Source: Bacillus sp. A301a_S52 (GTDB taxonomy: Bacteria; Bacillota; Bacilli; Bacillales; Salisediminibacteriaceae). Taken from it: a stretch of DNA of 64,000 nt. Shown here piece by piece: positions 16,711-27,417 of the stretch. The stretch's first letter is position 1, and every line of letters starts with the position of its first letter. The position numbers and the translations under genes were made by a program. The stretch covers positions 252,001-316,000 of the forward strand of contig JABXYP010000001.1 of the NCBI GenBank assembly GCA_024701455.1, in the 5' to 3' direction. The notes under the pieces were generated by a model. It was not told the origin of the DNA and did not search any database. It saw only the letters and a program-made list of their open reading frames with translations.

Positions 16711-18072
16711 ATGGGTAAATTTTTTGGTACTGATGGTGTGAGAGGGGTTGCAAATAAAGAACTTACACCTGAACTTGCGTTTAAGCTAGGGAGATTCGGT
16801 GGCTACATTTTGACGAAGGAAACGGATAAACCTAAAATACTGATTGGACGGGATACGCGTATTTCTGGTCATATGCTTGAAGGAGCCCTCGTAGCCGGCC
16901 TTTTATCCATCGGCGCAGAGGTGATGCGACTCGGTGTTATCTCTACGCCTGGAGTAGCATTTTTAACGAAAGCGCTCAGTGCTGACGCAGGGGTCATGAT
17001 TTCTGCTTCTCATAATCCTGTGGAGGATAACGGGATTAAGTTTTTCGGCTCTGACGGATTTAAACTACTTGATAGTCAAGAAGAAGAGATCGAAAAACTG
17101 CTAGAACAAGAGGATGATATGGAAGACGACCTGCCAAGACCAGTTGGTGGAGAAGTTGGTTCCGTTAATGATTATTTTGAGGGTGGACAAAAATATTTAC
17201 AATTCCTCAAACAGACAGTTACAGAAGATTTCTCTGGCTTACATATTGCCATTGATTGTGCTCATGGAGCGGCTTCACCTTTAGCGAACCATTTGTTTGC
17301 TGATTTGGAAGCGGACCAAATTTCTTGTATTGGTTCTTCACCAAATGGAGTTAACATTAATGATGGATTCGGTTCAACTCATCCGGAAGAGCTAGTTGCT
17401 CTCGTGAAAGAGAAAGGCGCTGATATTGGCCTTGCTTTTGATGGAGATGCGGATCGTTTAATTGCGGTTGATGAAAATGGCAACATCGTTGATGGCGACC
17501 AAATCATGTATATTTGTGCAAAGTATATGAAGGAAAAAGGACAGTTGAAGCATAATACGATTGTGACAACTGTCATGAGTAATCTTGGTTTTTACAAAGC
17601 GCTTGAACATACAGATATTGATACGAAGCAAACAGCTGTGGGTGATCGTTATGTTATGGAAGAGATGAGAAAAGGCGGCTTTAACCTAGGTGGTGAGCAG
17701 TCGGGACATATCATCTTCTTAGATTACACCACGACAGGAGACGGATTGTTATCAGCTCTTCAACTTGTTCAAATTGTGAAGGCGACAGGTAAAGCATTGT
17801 CTGAGCTTGCTGCGGAAGTCACGAAGTACCCGCAAAAGCTCGTTAATGTTCGTGTAGCAGATAAAAACGCTCTCCATAATAATAGTATTATCGCTGATGA
17901 AATTAATATTGTCGAAAGTGAAATGAACGGTGAAGGAAGAGTGCTCGTCAGACCATCTGGTACAGAACCGCTCGTCCGTGTTATGGCAGAGGCTCCAACT
18001 GTAGAGCTTTGCGATAAATATGTGGATAAAATTGTTGGCGTTGTTAAACGCGAACTAGGGTCATTAGAATAG
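16711..18072 (+). CDS. glmM: Phosphoglucosamine mutase GlmM
   Basis: Converts glucosamine-6-phosphate to glucosamine-1-phosphate for peptidoglycan precursors. The 453-residue phosphohexomutase has [10 protein letters not shown] at the N-terminus, the active-site loop [13 protein letters not shown] (phospho-Ser100), the metal loop FDGDADR (about 240-246), sugar loop GGEQSGH and the phosphate-binding [12 protein letters not shown] near the end. ATG 16711 has GAAGGAG 8-14 bases upstream, just downstream of the inserted element. With glmS further on, it supplies UDP-GlcNAc synthesis. Confidence 0.97.
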   Translation: MGKFFGTDGVRGVANKELTPELAFKLGRFGGYILTKETDKPKILIGRDTRISGHMLEGALVAGLLSIGAEVMRLGVISTPGVAFLTKALSADAGVMISASHNPVEDNGIKFFGSDGFKLLDSQEEEIEKLLEQEDDMEDDLPRPVGGEVGSVNDYFEGGQKYLQFLKQTVTEDFSGLHIAIDCAHGAASPLANHLFADLEADQISCIGSSPNGVNINDGFGSTHPEELVALVKEKGADIGLAFDGDADRLIAVDENGNIVDGDQIMYICAKYMKEKGQLKHNTIVTTVMSNLGFYKALEHTDIDTKQTAVGDRYVMEEMRKGGFNLGGEQSGHIIFLDYTTTGDGLLSALQLVQIVKATGKALSELAAEVTKYPQKLVNVRVADKNALHNNSIIADEINIVESEMNGEGRVLVRPSGTEPLVRVMAEAPTVELCDKYVDKIVGVVKRELGSLE

Positions 18073-18082
18073 ACGCATAAAG

Positions 18083-18127
18083 GGAGGCTGACTGCGCAGG
18101 AATTTGCTGCTACGTTGGCCTTTTTTG
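18083..18127 (+). terminator. Terminator after glmM
   Basis: GGCTGACTGCGCAG...CTGCTACGTTGGCC, an interrupted stem, followed by TTTTTTG. The interval from here to 18459 has no gene; a GCGACTCA/TGAGTCGC hairpin at 18383-18404 may end the mtl transcript on the other strand. Confidence 0.65.
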
Positions 18128-18459
18128 TGTTAATTGACTATGAAAGAAGACTCGGCACATGCTTAAGGCAATAGGAATAAACCGTATATAAGACAAAGAT
18201 TAAATCAGCAGTTGGTCCAACACGCAGCAAAATACATGCATTCACACTGAATTTACTTAAAAATGCGAAGGGCATAGTTTGACGAAAGCTTGTGGTGACA
18301 GAAATAAAAGAACGGGTAAAATTAATAACGAGATGATGGCTTCACTACTCTTTATTGTAGTTACCGTAATAACACGACGAAAGCGACTCAATAGAATGAG
18401 TCGCTCATATAAACTTAATATGAAGATAACGCTCATGTTTTATACAAGGCATTATTTCT

Positions 18460-19599
18460 CTAGCGATTATAAAGGGATATCACTTCTGCAGTAATACTGT
18501 CTTCAGGAGATAATCTTGAAACCTCACAAAAGGCCGCTTGAACACCCTTCTCTTTTATTTTCTGTTGTAATTCGACAGCTTCAGTATCTTCTGAATAATC
18601 ATATTGAAGGGCAGCTACAATGACAGCTATTAAGCCATCGGCTGATAGGTTACGCTCTTTTAACTGTCGTACAGGGCTAATTAACCGTTCATTGTAGCCT
18701 AATTTCTTGATAGGTTGACGAGCCACACGAGTCACCTCGTCAATAATGAAAGGGTTAGAAAACCGCCCGAGAATTTTCTCAATATAGTGGTCATGTTCAG
18801 AAGCGTTGAAGCCGTGTTTTTCCACAATTAAACGGCCGGTTTCTTGGAGGCCTTTTCGGATAGAGGCTAATATAGTGTCATCATTTAATGCATCTTGCAC
18901 GGTTTTTTTGCCGGCTTTATATCCAGCATAAGCGGCGAGAGCATGCCCTGTGTTCACTGTAAATAACTTTCTTTCAATATAGGCTTCAAGCTGATCAACA
19001 AAATGGATGTCTTTAACCGGTGGAAGCTCTCCTTTAATCCCACTCTTATCCACAACCCATTCAAAGAAAGGCTCGACGAGAACATCTAAAATGTTTGTTT
19101 GAGACTGATTAGGAACGATACGGTCAACGGCCGCATTTGGAAACCCAACTAGACGCTCAATATGCTCAGTAGTATCTTCTTCAAGGTGGTTATGAATCGC
19201 TTCTTTTAAAAGGTCAGAGCCACCGATGGCATTTTCACAAGCAATGACATTTAACGGTTCGTCTGTCATTGTCAGGCGTTTAATGAGTCCTTTCGCAATA
19301 ACCGGAGCGACATGAGGAAGGATGTGAGCACCGACGGCAGTCGTAACTAACGTCGCTTCAGTAATGGCTTGGATCACCCTTTCCTCATCATGGACTGAAT
19401 GGAGCCCCTTTACACCGCTTACTGTAAACGAGCGCTTTTCTTCTTCAGCATAAAACACGTTATAGTGTCCCTGCACATTGATCTCGTTAATAATCGTCTC
19501 ATTCACATCTACAAAGGTGATCTCATACCCCGCTTCCGCTAGAATTTTGCCAATAAAGCCCCGCCCGATATTACCAGCACCAAAATGAACAACCTGCAT
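18460..19599 (-). CDS. mtlD: Mannitol-1-phosphate 5-dehydrogenase
   Basis: Oxidises mannitol-1-phosphate to fructose-6-phosphate with NAD+. The 379-residue protein begins with the dinucleotide fold VVHFGAGNIGRGFIGKIL. It carries the polyol dehydrogenase signature region ERKLFTVNTGHALAAYAGYKAG, where the Lys and the N-T-G-H segment line the active site. ATG 19599 is one base after the mtlF stop codon, so it is the last gene of a tightly packed operon. Confidence 0.95.
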   Translation of the reverse strand: MQVVHFGAGNIGRGFIGKILAEAGYEITFVDVNETIINEINVQGHYNVFYAEEEKRSFTVSGVKGLHSVHDEERVIQAITEATLVTTAVGAHILPHVAPVIAKGLIKRLTMTDEPLNVIACENAIGGSDLLKEAIHNHLEEDTTEHIERLVGFPNAAVDRIVPNQSQTNILDVLVEPFFEWVVDKSGIKGELPPVKDIHFVDQLEAYIERKLFTVNTGHALAAYAGYKAGKKTVQDALNDDTILASIRKGLQETGRLIVEKHGFNASEHDHYIEKILGRFSNPFIIDEVTRVARQPIKKLGYNERLISPVRQLKERNLSADGLIAVIVAALQYDYSEDTEAVELQQKIKEKGVQAAFCEVSRLSPEDSITAEVISLYNR

Positions 19600-19600
19600 G

Positions 19601-20038
19601 TTAATTCACCTCGCTAAACAAGGACAAAAGCTCTTCTTCACTTGACGCATTCACCATTTTAGTAATATTAGCTTCATCAGAACAAACAATTGCGATTTTA
19701 GAGAGGATATCAAGGTGTTCATTGTTTTTCCCAGCAATCCCAAATACCATTTTCACTTCGTTGCCATCACCATAATCAATCGGACTGGCTAGCTGAAGAA
19801 TGGAGATACCTGATGCAAGAACAGTATCTTTAGCATCCTCTGTTCCGTGTGGAATAGCAATGTAATTCCCCATGAACGTAGATGTGAGTTCTTCTCGTTC
19901 AAACATTTTCTCCACGTAGGCGTCATCCACATAGCCGCCTTTAACGAGGACGCGACCAGCTTCACGAATCGCCTCTTCCTTAGTAGAAATAGCAGCGCTT
20001 AATTTAACATTTTCTTTCGGTAGGATTGGTTTACTCAT
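19601..20038 (-). CDS. mtlF: PTS mannitol-specific EIIA component
   Basis: A 145-residue EIIA of the fructose/mannitol class. The phosphorylated histidine is His64 in YIAIPHGTEDAKD, followed by the typical VKMVFGIAGKNNEHLDIL. It receives phosphate from HPr and passes it to the EIIB domain of MtlA. It is separate from EIICB here, as in Geobacillus and B. subtilis. It lies 5 bases after mtlR. Confidence 0.95.
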   Translation of the reverse strand: MSKPILPKENVKLSAAISTKEEAIREAGRVLVKGGYVDDAYVEKMFEREELTSTFMGNYIAIPHGTEDAKDTVLASGISILQLASPIDYGDGNEVKMVFGIAGKNNEHLDILSKIAIVCSDEANITKMVNASSEEELLSLFSEVN

Positions 20039-20043
20039 GATTA

Positions 20044-22158
20044 TTAATCTCCTTCATTAAAATAATTTTGATAGTACGTCATCAACCGGTGGCTGATGAA
20101 ATGTGAGATGTCCTCTTCACTTCCATATTGAAATAAGTGAAGGCTGTCATCATTTTCGATGATCATGCTGCTGATTGAACTTAATATATCAGTCTCTTTA
20201 TCCGTCATATCGACTGGACCAAGCATAATCAGCACCCTTTTCATCTCAATGGTGCGTGAATCCATTGCGTCAACGGTGACGGGTTGTGCCAATTCATGTA
20301 TGAGAAAGAGTGGCTGAAAGACGTGTTCACTTCTTGCGTGGTAAAGGGCCATAGTGGTGTTAGGCAGTCCTAATCCGGACATATTAGCACGTTCTTTGAG
20401 TTTACTAATGACTGCCTCGACATGTGTAATGAGGCCTTCTTCTTTTAATGTATCCATCGTCTCCGCAAGAGAGGCCCAGAGTGATTCGGTTTTTGAGCTC
20501 TTGATAACTCTAAAGTGTTCTAGCAATGCCACTGTATAAGTGAGGCTCTGCTGCATTTTTACAAATACACTCCGTGCCTGATGAGCACTTTTCACTCTTT
20601 TTTTGATAGATGGCACCGTTTGTTTCGGCATGGTTTTCTGACGTTCTTGCCTGTCAATATACTCTTGGATTTTTAACACGTCTTCCTTTGTTAAAAAGGG
20701 GTTCACCTGTACATAATCCACTGAATAATCCACTAGCGGAATGGTAGAGATGACTAAATCGAGCTCTTCAGGCTTCATATCATCTAAATCAAACATGGAC
20801 ATATTTTTCACCTTTGTAATAGCAGGAAATTCATTTTGCAACCGACTTGCGATCATCTTGGATGACCCAATACCACTGGAGCAAATAACCACGGCTTCAT
20901 GTGTTCTTCGCTGGTTATTTCGTTCAATCGCTGAACCGAAATGAAGAACGAGAAAGCCAATCTCTTCATCGGGAATAGGAAAGTCTGTGACAACCTGTTG
21001 AAAAGCTTCCTTAACTATCGTGAAAAGCTCAGGGTAGTTTTGCTGTATTTTGTCCTGCAAAGGATTGTAAATGTGCATGCCTTGTTTTAAGCGATAAAGG
21101 GCTGGGTCTAAGTGAGCTGTCAGTCCCTGATAGAGGGAGAGATCTTTCTGCAAGTCTATCTGTACCCGTTGACTAACTTGTTCCGTTAGCTTTTTAGCAA
21201 TCATAGCCGTATCCATATTTTCTTCGGTAAACAAGACGGCCGTATCTTGTCGTAGCTTTGCCCCTCGTAAATGCATGGTAATGTACCCGACTTCGGCATC
21301 AGGGATTTTTAACGAAAAAGTGTCTTCAAGCTGCTGTGCCATCTCAGCTGCAAGCTTAAATTCTTTTTTTCCTTTGAGACGGTCCATTAACTCATCGTTC
21401 ATTTGAATGTTTTCGCCTTTTAAAATACGTTCAATAGCGAGTGTTAAGTGCACAACAAGAGCAATGTATGCGGAATCTGCCAGACGATAATCTAAAGAGC
21501 GGCTGATTCTTTCAACCGCTTCCTCCACTTGCTTCAACTTCTCCACATTTATAAAGCCAAGTAATTGTCCAGCGATCGACTGACTCACCGCAGCACTTTC
21601 TGAAGGCAGTTGTCGCCGGATATATTGGAGAATGTCAGCTTCATCGAAGTTTTCCGCAAGAATACCACTGATGGCTCGGCGTTTTGCTGATTCAAGACCA
21701 GTGACTTGGATGCCGTATCCACGTCGTTTCTTGAGGTTTAAATCGTACTTGGCCAGCCATTCAGCGACTTTTTCTAAATCATTACTAACAGTCGCTACAG
21801 TGACATTTAGATCTGAAGCGAGGGATTGCAGCTTTGTAGGCTCAAACGCTTCTAGCAATTTACACGTAATGATCACCTGACGCTGTTCAGGCATGAAATC
21901 CACATGCTTTGAATCTTGTAAGTCTTGAGCGAACTGTTTAATTTGTTCCTTTGCCCCTTGTAGATAAATCCCTTTACCCGTTTTTTTCTTCAACGTTAAT
22001 TCATAAGGGCGTAGTAGCGCATCAAACGTCGTTAAGTCACGGTGAATGGTTCGCTCACTAACTTGAAGGGAGCTGGCGATCTCCCGGATCGTCACTCCCT
22101 CAGGTTGTTCAATTAATTTATCTAAAATGTAGCGGTCTCTAGCAGATACATACATCAT
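20044..22158 (-). CDS. mtlR: PTS-regulated transcriptional activator MtlR
   Basis: This 704-residue regulator has two N-terminal winged helices (GVTIREIASSLQVSERTIHRDL and TVATVSNDLEKVAEWL) and two PRD domains (histidines in the segments around 210-460, for example LHLRGAKLR and VLHFGSAIE). It then has an EIIB-Gat-like domain with EAVVICSSGIGSSK (phospho-Cys) and an EIIA-like domain with MALYHARSEHVFQP. Phosphorylation by HPr and the mannitol PTS components sets its activity. Its position between mtlA and mtlF is that of Geobacillus stearothermophilus rather than B. subtilis, where mtlR is separate. Confidence 0.94.
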   Translation of the reverse strand: MMYVSARDRYILDKLIEQPEGVTIREIASSLQVSERTIHRDLTTFDALLRPYELTLKKKTGKGIYLQGAKEQIKQFAQDLQDSKHVDFMPEQRQVIITCKLLEAFEPTKLQSLASDLNVTVATVSNDLEKVAEWLAKYDLNLKKRRGYGIQVTGLESAKRRAISGILAENFDEADILQYIRRQLPSESAAVSQSIAGQLLGFINVEKLKQVEEAVERISRSLDYRLADSAYIALVVHLTLAIERILKGENIQMNDELMDRLKGKKEFKLAAEMAQQLEDTFSLKIPDAEVGYITMHLRGAKLRQDTAVLFTEENMDTAMIAKKLTEQVSQRVQIDLQKDLSLYQGLTAHLDPALYRLKQGMHIYNPLQDKIQQNYPELFTIVKEAFQQVVTDFPIPDEEIGFLVLHFGSAIERNNQRRTHEAVVICSSGIGSSKMIASRLQNEFPAITKVKNMSMFDLDDMKPEELDLVISTIPLVDYSVDYVQVNPFLTKEDVLKIQEYIDRQERQKTMPKQTVPSIKKRVKSAHQARSVFVKMQQSLTYTVALLEHFRVIKSSKTESLWASLAETMDTLKEEGLITHVEAVISKLKERANMSGLGLPNTTMALYHARSEHVFQPLFLIHELAQPVTVDAMDSRTIEMKRVLIMLGPVDMTDKETDILSSISSMIIENDDSLHLFQYGSEEDISHFISHRLMTYYQNYFNEGD

Positions 22159-22190
22159 GATTAATCACTCCGTTACAGCGATAGGCTGCA

Positions 22191-23603
22191 TCACTTTAGC
22201 TGATCGATCAGCTTATCATATTCTGGACTGCTCAAGAAATTATCGACCGAAATGTGATGAGCAGAAGAAAGCTTTTGTTTGGCTCGTGGTGTTAAGTCTT
22301 TGTGCGTGATAACGACATCAGCATCATCAGGCAATTGACTAATGGCTGTGTTAGCGACCTCGATGTTTAGACCAGCTTTCTTTACTTTGTCGCGGAGAAT
22401 GGATGCCCCCATTGCACTGGACCCCATACCAGCGTCACAAGCAAAGATAATTTTGTTGACTGTGTCCGCACTAACTTCATCATGGTCACCCTCAGTTAAA
22501 GTAGAAGACACTGAACTTTTCTTACCTTTCATCGATTCCATCTTTGATGTTGCTTCCGATAGATCCTCTTCACCTTTATTTTTGCTCGCTTTCAATATGA
22601 CAGCCGCAACGGCAAAGGAAATAACGGTAGCGACGATAACCCCTGCATATACTGCGATATAGTTACCAGGCTGAATTAAGATAGTATAAGCGATGATACT
22701 ACCTGGAGATGGACTGGCAGGCAATCCAGCACCAAGCAAGTTAAACGTGAATACCCCGCCCATGCCGCCGGCAATAGCTGCGATAATTAACGTTGGTTTC
22801 ATTAAAATATACGGGAAGTAGATTTCATGAATCCCACCGAAAAAGTGAATAATTGCTGCGCCTGGTGCAGAACGTTTTGCCATTCCTTTACCGACGAACA
22901 TATACGCAAGAAGAATACCAAGACCAGGTCCCGGATTTGTTTCTAACAGGAATAGAATCGAACGACCCACATCAGAAGCCTGTTCAAGGCCAAGTGGTGT
23001 CAGAACACCGTGATTGATAGCGTTATTTAAGAACAACACTTTCGCCGGTTCAATGAGAATACTTGCAAGCGGTAATAAACCTGCGTCTACAATTATTTCT
23101 ACCCCTACACCTGCCGCTCGGCTGAAAGCATTAACCAACGGTCCTACACCTACGAGACCGAGGACAGCAAGGGCACCACCGAAGATACCAGCTGAGAAGT
23201 TGTTAATTAACATTTCAAAACCAGGCTTAATTTTGCCTTCGATCGCTTTATCGAGCTGTTTAATCACAAAACCACCGAGAGGCCCCATAATCATTGCACC
23301 GATAAACATAGGAATCTCTGCGCCTACAATAACCCCCATCGTAGCTGTTGCCCCTATGACACCCCCACGTGTACCGTGAACTAACTTACCTCCTGTGAAA
23401 CCGATTAATAATGGTAATAAGTACGTAATCATTGGTCCGACCATTTCAGCGAACGATTCATTCGGGAACCAGCCATCAGGAATAAAAAGTGCAGTAATCA
23501 ACCCCCAGGCAATGAACGCGCCGATGTTCGGCATAATCATACTACTTAAAAAGTTACCGAACTTTTGAACACGAGTACGTATTGACCCTTTTTCTTGTGC
23601 CAT
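22191..23603 (-). CDS. mtlA: PTS mannitol transporter EIICB
   Basis: A 470-residue membrane permease. The EIIC part (about 1-340) includes IMPNIGAFIAWGLITALF and the substrate loop FFGGIHEIYFPYILMKP. A Ser/Glu-rich linker joins the EIIB domain, with phospho-Cys389 in IIFACDAGMGSSAMGAS. There is no EIIA domain, which is supplied by mtlF. The start at ATG 23603 is set by AGAGGAGG 7-14 bases upstream; a frame to 23630 contains that ribosome site and is rejected. It is the first gene of mtlARFD. Confidence 0.95.
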   Translation of the reverse strand: MAQEKGSIRTRVQKFGNFLSSMIMPNIGAFIAWGLITALFIPDGWFPNESFAEMVGPMITYLLPLLIGFTGGKLVHGTRGGVIGATATMGVIVGAEIPMFIGAMIMGPLGGFVIKQLDKAIEGKIKPGFEMLINNFSAGIFGGALAVLGLVGVGPLVNAFSRAAGVGVEIIVDAGLLPLASILIEPAKVLFLNNAINHGVLTPLGLEQASDVGRSILFLLETNPGPGLGILLAYMFVGKGMAKRSAPGAAIIHFFGGIHEIYFPYILMKPTLIIAAIAGGMGGVFTFNLLGAGLPASPSPGSIIAYTILIQPGNYIAVYAGVIVATVISFAVAAVILKASKNKGEEDLSEATSKMESMKGKKSSVSSTLTEGDHDEVSADTVNKIIFACDAGMGSSAMGASILRDKVKKAGLNIEVANTAISQLPDDADVVITHKDLTPRAKQKLSSAHHISVDNFLSSPEYDKLIDQLK

Positions 23604-23658
23604 TATCGTTTTCCTCCTCTTTTTAGGCATTTAGACATGTTCCTTGTCTAATTCAATA

Positions 23659-23672
23659 GTAAAGCGCTATCA
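23659..23672 (+). promoter_or_regulatory. Candidate CcpA (cre) site before mtlA
   Basis: GTAAAGCGCTATCA matches 12 of 14 positions of TGWAANCGNTNWCA; both mismatches are at the 5' end. It lies 56 bases before the mtlA start, where catabolite control would be expected. Confidence 0.35.
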
Positions 23673-23794
23673 TGACGAATACAATTGAATGAAAAGCTAA
23701 TTTCGTCATAAGCATTGTTGACATCTTTTGCACTAAGCTGCGAATCGATTGGGGCACAAGGTGTCCCGGCGCAGGTCTACTTCTCAATGCTTAA

Positions 23795-23897
23795 CTATTG
23801 ATAATCCGTAAAACGCCCGTCTCAAGATAGAGAGGAGAGAAAATCTATTTAGGCGGAAGCTAACGACCGCTAATGTCCTGATTGAAGTTCATTTTAT
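23795..23897 (+). repeat. TTTAT element lacking hairpin 2
   Basis: The left end is damaged (ATTGATAATCCGTAAAACGCCC), hairpin 1 is present (AAGATAGAG...CTATTTAGGCGG), then GTCCTGATTGAAGTTCATTTTAT shows that hairpin 2 is missing between the two CTGATTGA repeats. The gap 23898-24390 holds only a CGCTGACG-TTCAG-CGTCAGCG hairpin at 24193-24213. Confidence 0.8.
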
Positions 23898-24390
23898 ATA
23901 GAAGAAACATGTATGATCTAAAAAGTTTAGGAGAAAAGGGCCAATTTAATTTAAAAGGGGTATCTTCATTCTAGGTGTGTTCATTTTAAGAAACAGGAAG
24001 AAGGCTATGCTACCCTTTACCCGTTTAAGCGTATTTAAACCATTTTATAAGAAATCATGGGTCTTCCCTCTTAATTAAGTTTTTTTATAGAAAGAATGTG
24101 TGACAGCATCTCTTCCTCACACCCGCATCGTAAAATTCACTTATTGACATGTCATTCATTGACATTGGACACCATTTACCAAGATGTTAACACCGCTGAC
24201 GTTCAGCGTCAGCGAACACCTTTCATAATGATGTATAAAGGTTAGTTTAGGTGGTAATTTAGATAGACGTCCTCGCTTATTGTGCCCATTTTATTAAAAG
24301 TGATAACCATTAGATATAACATGCATATAGTGTGACAAGGGACTCTTTCCCTATTTAACTGAAACCATGATATGTTCAGTTAAAAAAACG

Positions 24391-24420
24391 TTGACCACAA
24401 TTTTACACCTGTAGTATGAT
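24391..24420 (+). promoter_or_regulatory. Sigma-A promoter of glmS
   Basis: TTGACC, 18-base spacer, TATGAT, about 50 bases before the ribozyme cleavage site. Confidence 0.7.
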
Positions 24421-24471
24421 TAGGCTATTCAAGAGATGAGAGGAGGTCAGACAAGTAAGACAACGCAACAC

Positions 24472-24614
24472 AAAGCGCCAGGGCTGTGAGACCGAGAAAA
24501 TCACAGCTGACGAGGTGGAGGTTTATCGAAATGTTCGGCGGATGCCTCCCGGTTGTTCATCGCAACCGTAAGCATGAGCCCAAACCAGAAAGGCGACTTT
24601 CTGAACAATGGCTG
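24472..24614 (+). ncRNA. glmS ribozyme-riboswitch
   Basis: Conserved blocks occur in order: AAAGCGCCAGGGCTG, GACGAGGTGGAGGTTTATCG, TTCGGCGGATGCCTCCCGG, GCAACCGTAAGC, AACCAGAAAGGCGACTTTC and TGAACAATGGCT. By homology, self-cleavage with glucosamine-6-phosphate falls between A24474 and G24475. All catalytic-core blocks look intact. Confidence 0.95.
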
Positions 24615-24712
24615 GTGTACCGATGATTCCAAATATAACAACTAACAAAGATAAAGAGTGGGGCAAGTATGCCCCGAGCATTTCTTGCCCCTCCGAGGGA
24701 GGAAATGATAGT

Positions 24713-26515
24713 ATGTGTGGAATTGTTGGATATGTAGGAACAGAGGATGCAAAGGAAATTCTCTTAAAAGGTCTTGAAAAATTAGAATACCGAGGCTATG
24801 ACTCTGCAGGTATCGCGATCTCAAATCATGACGGCATTCACGTCTATAAAGAGAAGGGACGTATCGCGTCATTACGTGACATCGTTGATCAGTCGCAGTC
24901 AGCTACTGTCGGGATCGGACATACACGCTGGGCAACACACGGTGTGCCAAGCCAGTTGAATGCTCACCCGCACCAAAGTACAAGTGCTCGGTATACGATC
25001 GTTCATAACGGAGTTATTGAAAACTACGAACATGTACGCAGAGATTACCTTTCTGACGTGGAGATGGTCAGTGATACGGATACAGAAATCATCGTCCAAT
25101 TAGTGGAGAAATTCGCTAATGAGGGTGGTTCCACAGAAGAAGCCTTCCGCAAAGCGTTAAGCTTATTGAAAGGGTCTTATGCTACAGCTCTGTTAGACCT
25201 TGAAGATCCAAACACAATTTATGTAGGAAAAAATAAAAGTCCACTTCTTGTAGGTGTGAGTGATGGTGTGAACGTAGTAGCAAGTGATGCTATGGCGATG
25301 ATCCAAGTGACGAATGAATTCGTTGAAATTATGGATGAAGAGATCGTCATCGTGACCAAAGACGATGTGACAATTAAAACGCTTGCTGGTGTTACCGTAG
25401 AGCGTGCGCCATATGTTGCTGAACTAGACGCTGGTGACATTGAAAAAGGCACATACCCTCACTATATGCTTAAAGAAATTGATGAACAGCCGTTCGTTAT
25501 TCGGAACATCATCACGAAATATAAAGATGATAACGAGAACATTAAGCTGGATGAAAACGTTCGTCAAGCTGTTCTAGGAGCGGACCGTATTTATATTATT
25601 GCGGCAGGTACAAGTTACCACGCAGGCCTTGTGGGTAAAGAATTAATCGAAAAGATTGCCGGTATTCCGGTTGAAACGCACATTGCCAGCGAATTTTTGT
25701 ATAACATGCCGTTATTAAGTCAAAAACCACTCTTTATTTTCATTTCACAAAGCGGTGAAACAGCGGACTCTCGCGGTGTTCTCGTGAATGTGAAAAAACT
25801 AGGTCACAAAACATTAACGATTACGAATGTTCCGGGATCAACTTTATCCCGAGAAGCGGACTACACTTTACACACGTTTGCAGGCCCTGAAATTGCTGTA
25901 GCGTCAACGAAGGCGTACACAGCACAAATGGCTGTTCTTGCGATCATGGCAGTGGATGCTGCCCGTGCGTCAGGTATGGAAATGAACTTCGATCCGCTTC
26001 AAGAGCTTGGTATCGTGGCGAATGCTATGGAAATCTTTACAGAACAAAAGGACATTCTTGAACAGATTGCTCGTGATTATCTCAGCGTCTCGCGCAACTG
26101 CTTCTTTATCGGGCGTGCCGCAGACTACCATGTGTGTATGGAAGGAGCTTTAAAGCTTAAAGAGATTTCATACATTCAAGCAGAAGGCTTTGCTGGTGGT
26201 GAATTAAAGCACGGGACGATTGCACTCATTGAAGAAGGCACACCAGTTATTGGTCTTGCCACGCAAGAAAATGTACACCTTAACCTACGCGGTAACATGA
26301 AAGAGGTTGTAGCCCGTGGCGCCAACCCTTGTATGATCAGTATGGAAGGCTTCCAGGAAGACGACGACAACATCGTCATCCCGAAAGTCCATGACTACCT
26401 CACACCATTGGTGAGCGTCCTGCCATTACAGCTTATCGCTTACTATGCCGCCCTTCACAGAGGCTGCGACGTGGATAAACCACGTAACCTCGCGAAAAGT
26501 GTGACAGTGGAATAA
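24713..26515 (+). CDS. glmS: Glutamine-fructose-6-phosphate aminotransferase GlmS
   Basis: Makes glucosamine-6-phosphate from fructose-6-phosphate and glutamine. The 600-residue enzyme starts MCGIVGYVG; Cys2 is the N-terminal nucleophile, so the start must be ATG 24713 (GAGGGAGG just before) and not the open frame from 24608, which lies in the leader RNA. The glutaminase domain shows HTRWATHG and HNGVIENY. Two SIS domains follow with [13 protein letters not shown] and [10 protein letters not shown]. The C-terminus is the expected [11 protein letters not shown]. Confidence 0.97.
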   Translation: MCGIVGYVGTEDAKEILLKGLEKLEYRGYDSAGIAISNHDGIHVYKEKGRIASLRDIVDQSQSATVGIGHTRWATHGVPSQLNAHPHQSTSARYTIVHNGVIENYEHVRRDYLSDVEMVSDTDTEIIVQLVEKFANEGGSTEEAFRKALSLLKGSYATALLDLEDPNTIYVGKNKSPLLVGVSDGVNVVASDAMAMIQVTNEFVEIMDEEIVIVTKDDVTIKTLAGVTVERAPYVAELDAGDIEKGTYPHYMLKEIDEQPFVIRNIITKYKDDNENIKLDENVRQAVLGADRIYIIAAGTSYHAGLVGKELIEKIAGIPVETHIASEFLYNMPLLSQKPLFIFISQSGETADSRGVLVNVKKLGHKTLTITNVPGSTLSREADYTLHTFAGPEIAVASTKAYTAQMAVLAIMAVDAARASGMEMNFDPLQELGIVANAMEIFTEQKDILEQIARDYLSVSRNCFFIGRAADYHVCMEGALKLKEISYIQAEGFAGGELKHGTIALIEEGTPVIGLATQENVHLNLRGNMKEVVARGANPCMISMEGFQEDDDNIVIPKVHDYLTPLVSVLPLQLIAYYAALHRGCDVDKPRNLAKSVTVE

Positions 26516-26537
26516 AGCAATAAAATGTTGCGACATT

Positions 26538-26573
26538 TTTACCCCTTTGGATATGATTATCTAAAGGGGTGTT
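26538..26573 (+). terminator. Terminator after glmS
   Basis: ACCCCTTTGGAT...ATCTAAAGGGGT then GTTTTGG. Confidence 0.8.
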
Positions 26574-26725
26574 TTGGTTTCTAAATTGATAAGTGGATTA
26601 AAGAAGGAAGAAGAACTGGCAGTGGGGCAGATTAGAGCCATGGCTGATAATCCATAGTTTATGAAATCGATTCACAAATACGATGTTTACATAAAAAATT
26701 TGAGAATAAAGAGGCAGGGGATTTT

Positions 26726-27417
26726 ATGTATAGAATATTGATTGTGGAGGATGAAATAAGTATTACTAATACATTAAAAAATCGTCTAAAAAATACGGAT
26801 ATGAATGTCACGCAATAGAAGAATTTAAAAGCGTTCTGGATGTTTTTCAAGAAATAGAACCGCATTTAGTTATTATGGATATCAACCTTCCTTACTTTGA
26901 TGGCTATTACTGGTCAAGAAAAATAAGGCAGATATCCACATGTCCAATTATGATTTTGTCTGCTCGCATGAGTGAACTAGACCAGATATATGGTATTGAA
27001 AATGGTGCAGATGATTTTATCACTAAGCCTTTTGTAATGGATGTCGTAGTAGCAAAAATCAACGGGCAAATTCGACGTTCCTATGGAGAGTATGCAAAAA
27101 GCGCAGAACGACGACTATTACAAATAGGGAATACCACCTTAAATTTGGACACAGTACGTTTATCTACACCGAGGAAGGAGGAAGTATTGACGGTAAAAGA
27201 GCTCCAGCTTTGTCATATGTTTTTTGAGGCTTGTCCAAATGTTGTCACAAGACAGCAGCTACTTTCTGTTATATGGGATGAAGAAGGATTTGTAGAAGAA
27301 AATACACTCACAGTGAACATCAAAAGATTGCGAAAAAAATTAGAAAATGTCCAATCCTCCTTAGAACTTAAGACGATTCGGGGAATCGGCTACCAACTAA
27401 TGGAGAAAGACGCATGA
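26726..27417 (+). pseudogene. Bce-type response regulator, frameshifted
   Basis: The ATG at 26726 opens MYRILIVEDEISITNTLKN, a receiver-domain start, but reaches TAG at 26816. Reading one base over from the A-run at 26788-26793 gives KYGYECHAIEEF...VIMDINLPYFDGY, the expected continuation with the phosphorylated Asp, then an intact receiver and OmpR-type winged helix to 27417 (ending LKTIRGIGYQLMEKDA). One extra A in that run would restore the whole protein of about 230 residues. This can be a true mutation, phase variation or a sequencing slip. It overlaps the kinase gene by 4 bases. Confidence 0.85.

Noticed and set aside
18279-18494. 71-residue plus-strand frame before mtlD
   Set aside because: Overlaps the mtlD end and a hairpin; no ribosome site.
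24608-24712. 35-residue N-terminal extension of GlmS
   Set aside because: It lies in the ribozyme leader and would block the N-terminal Cys nucleophile.
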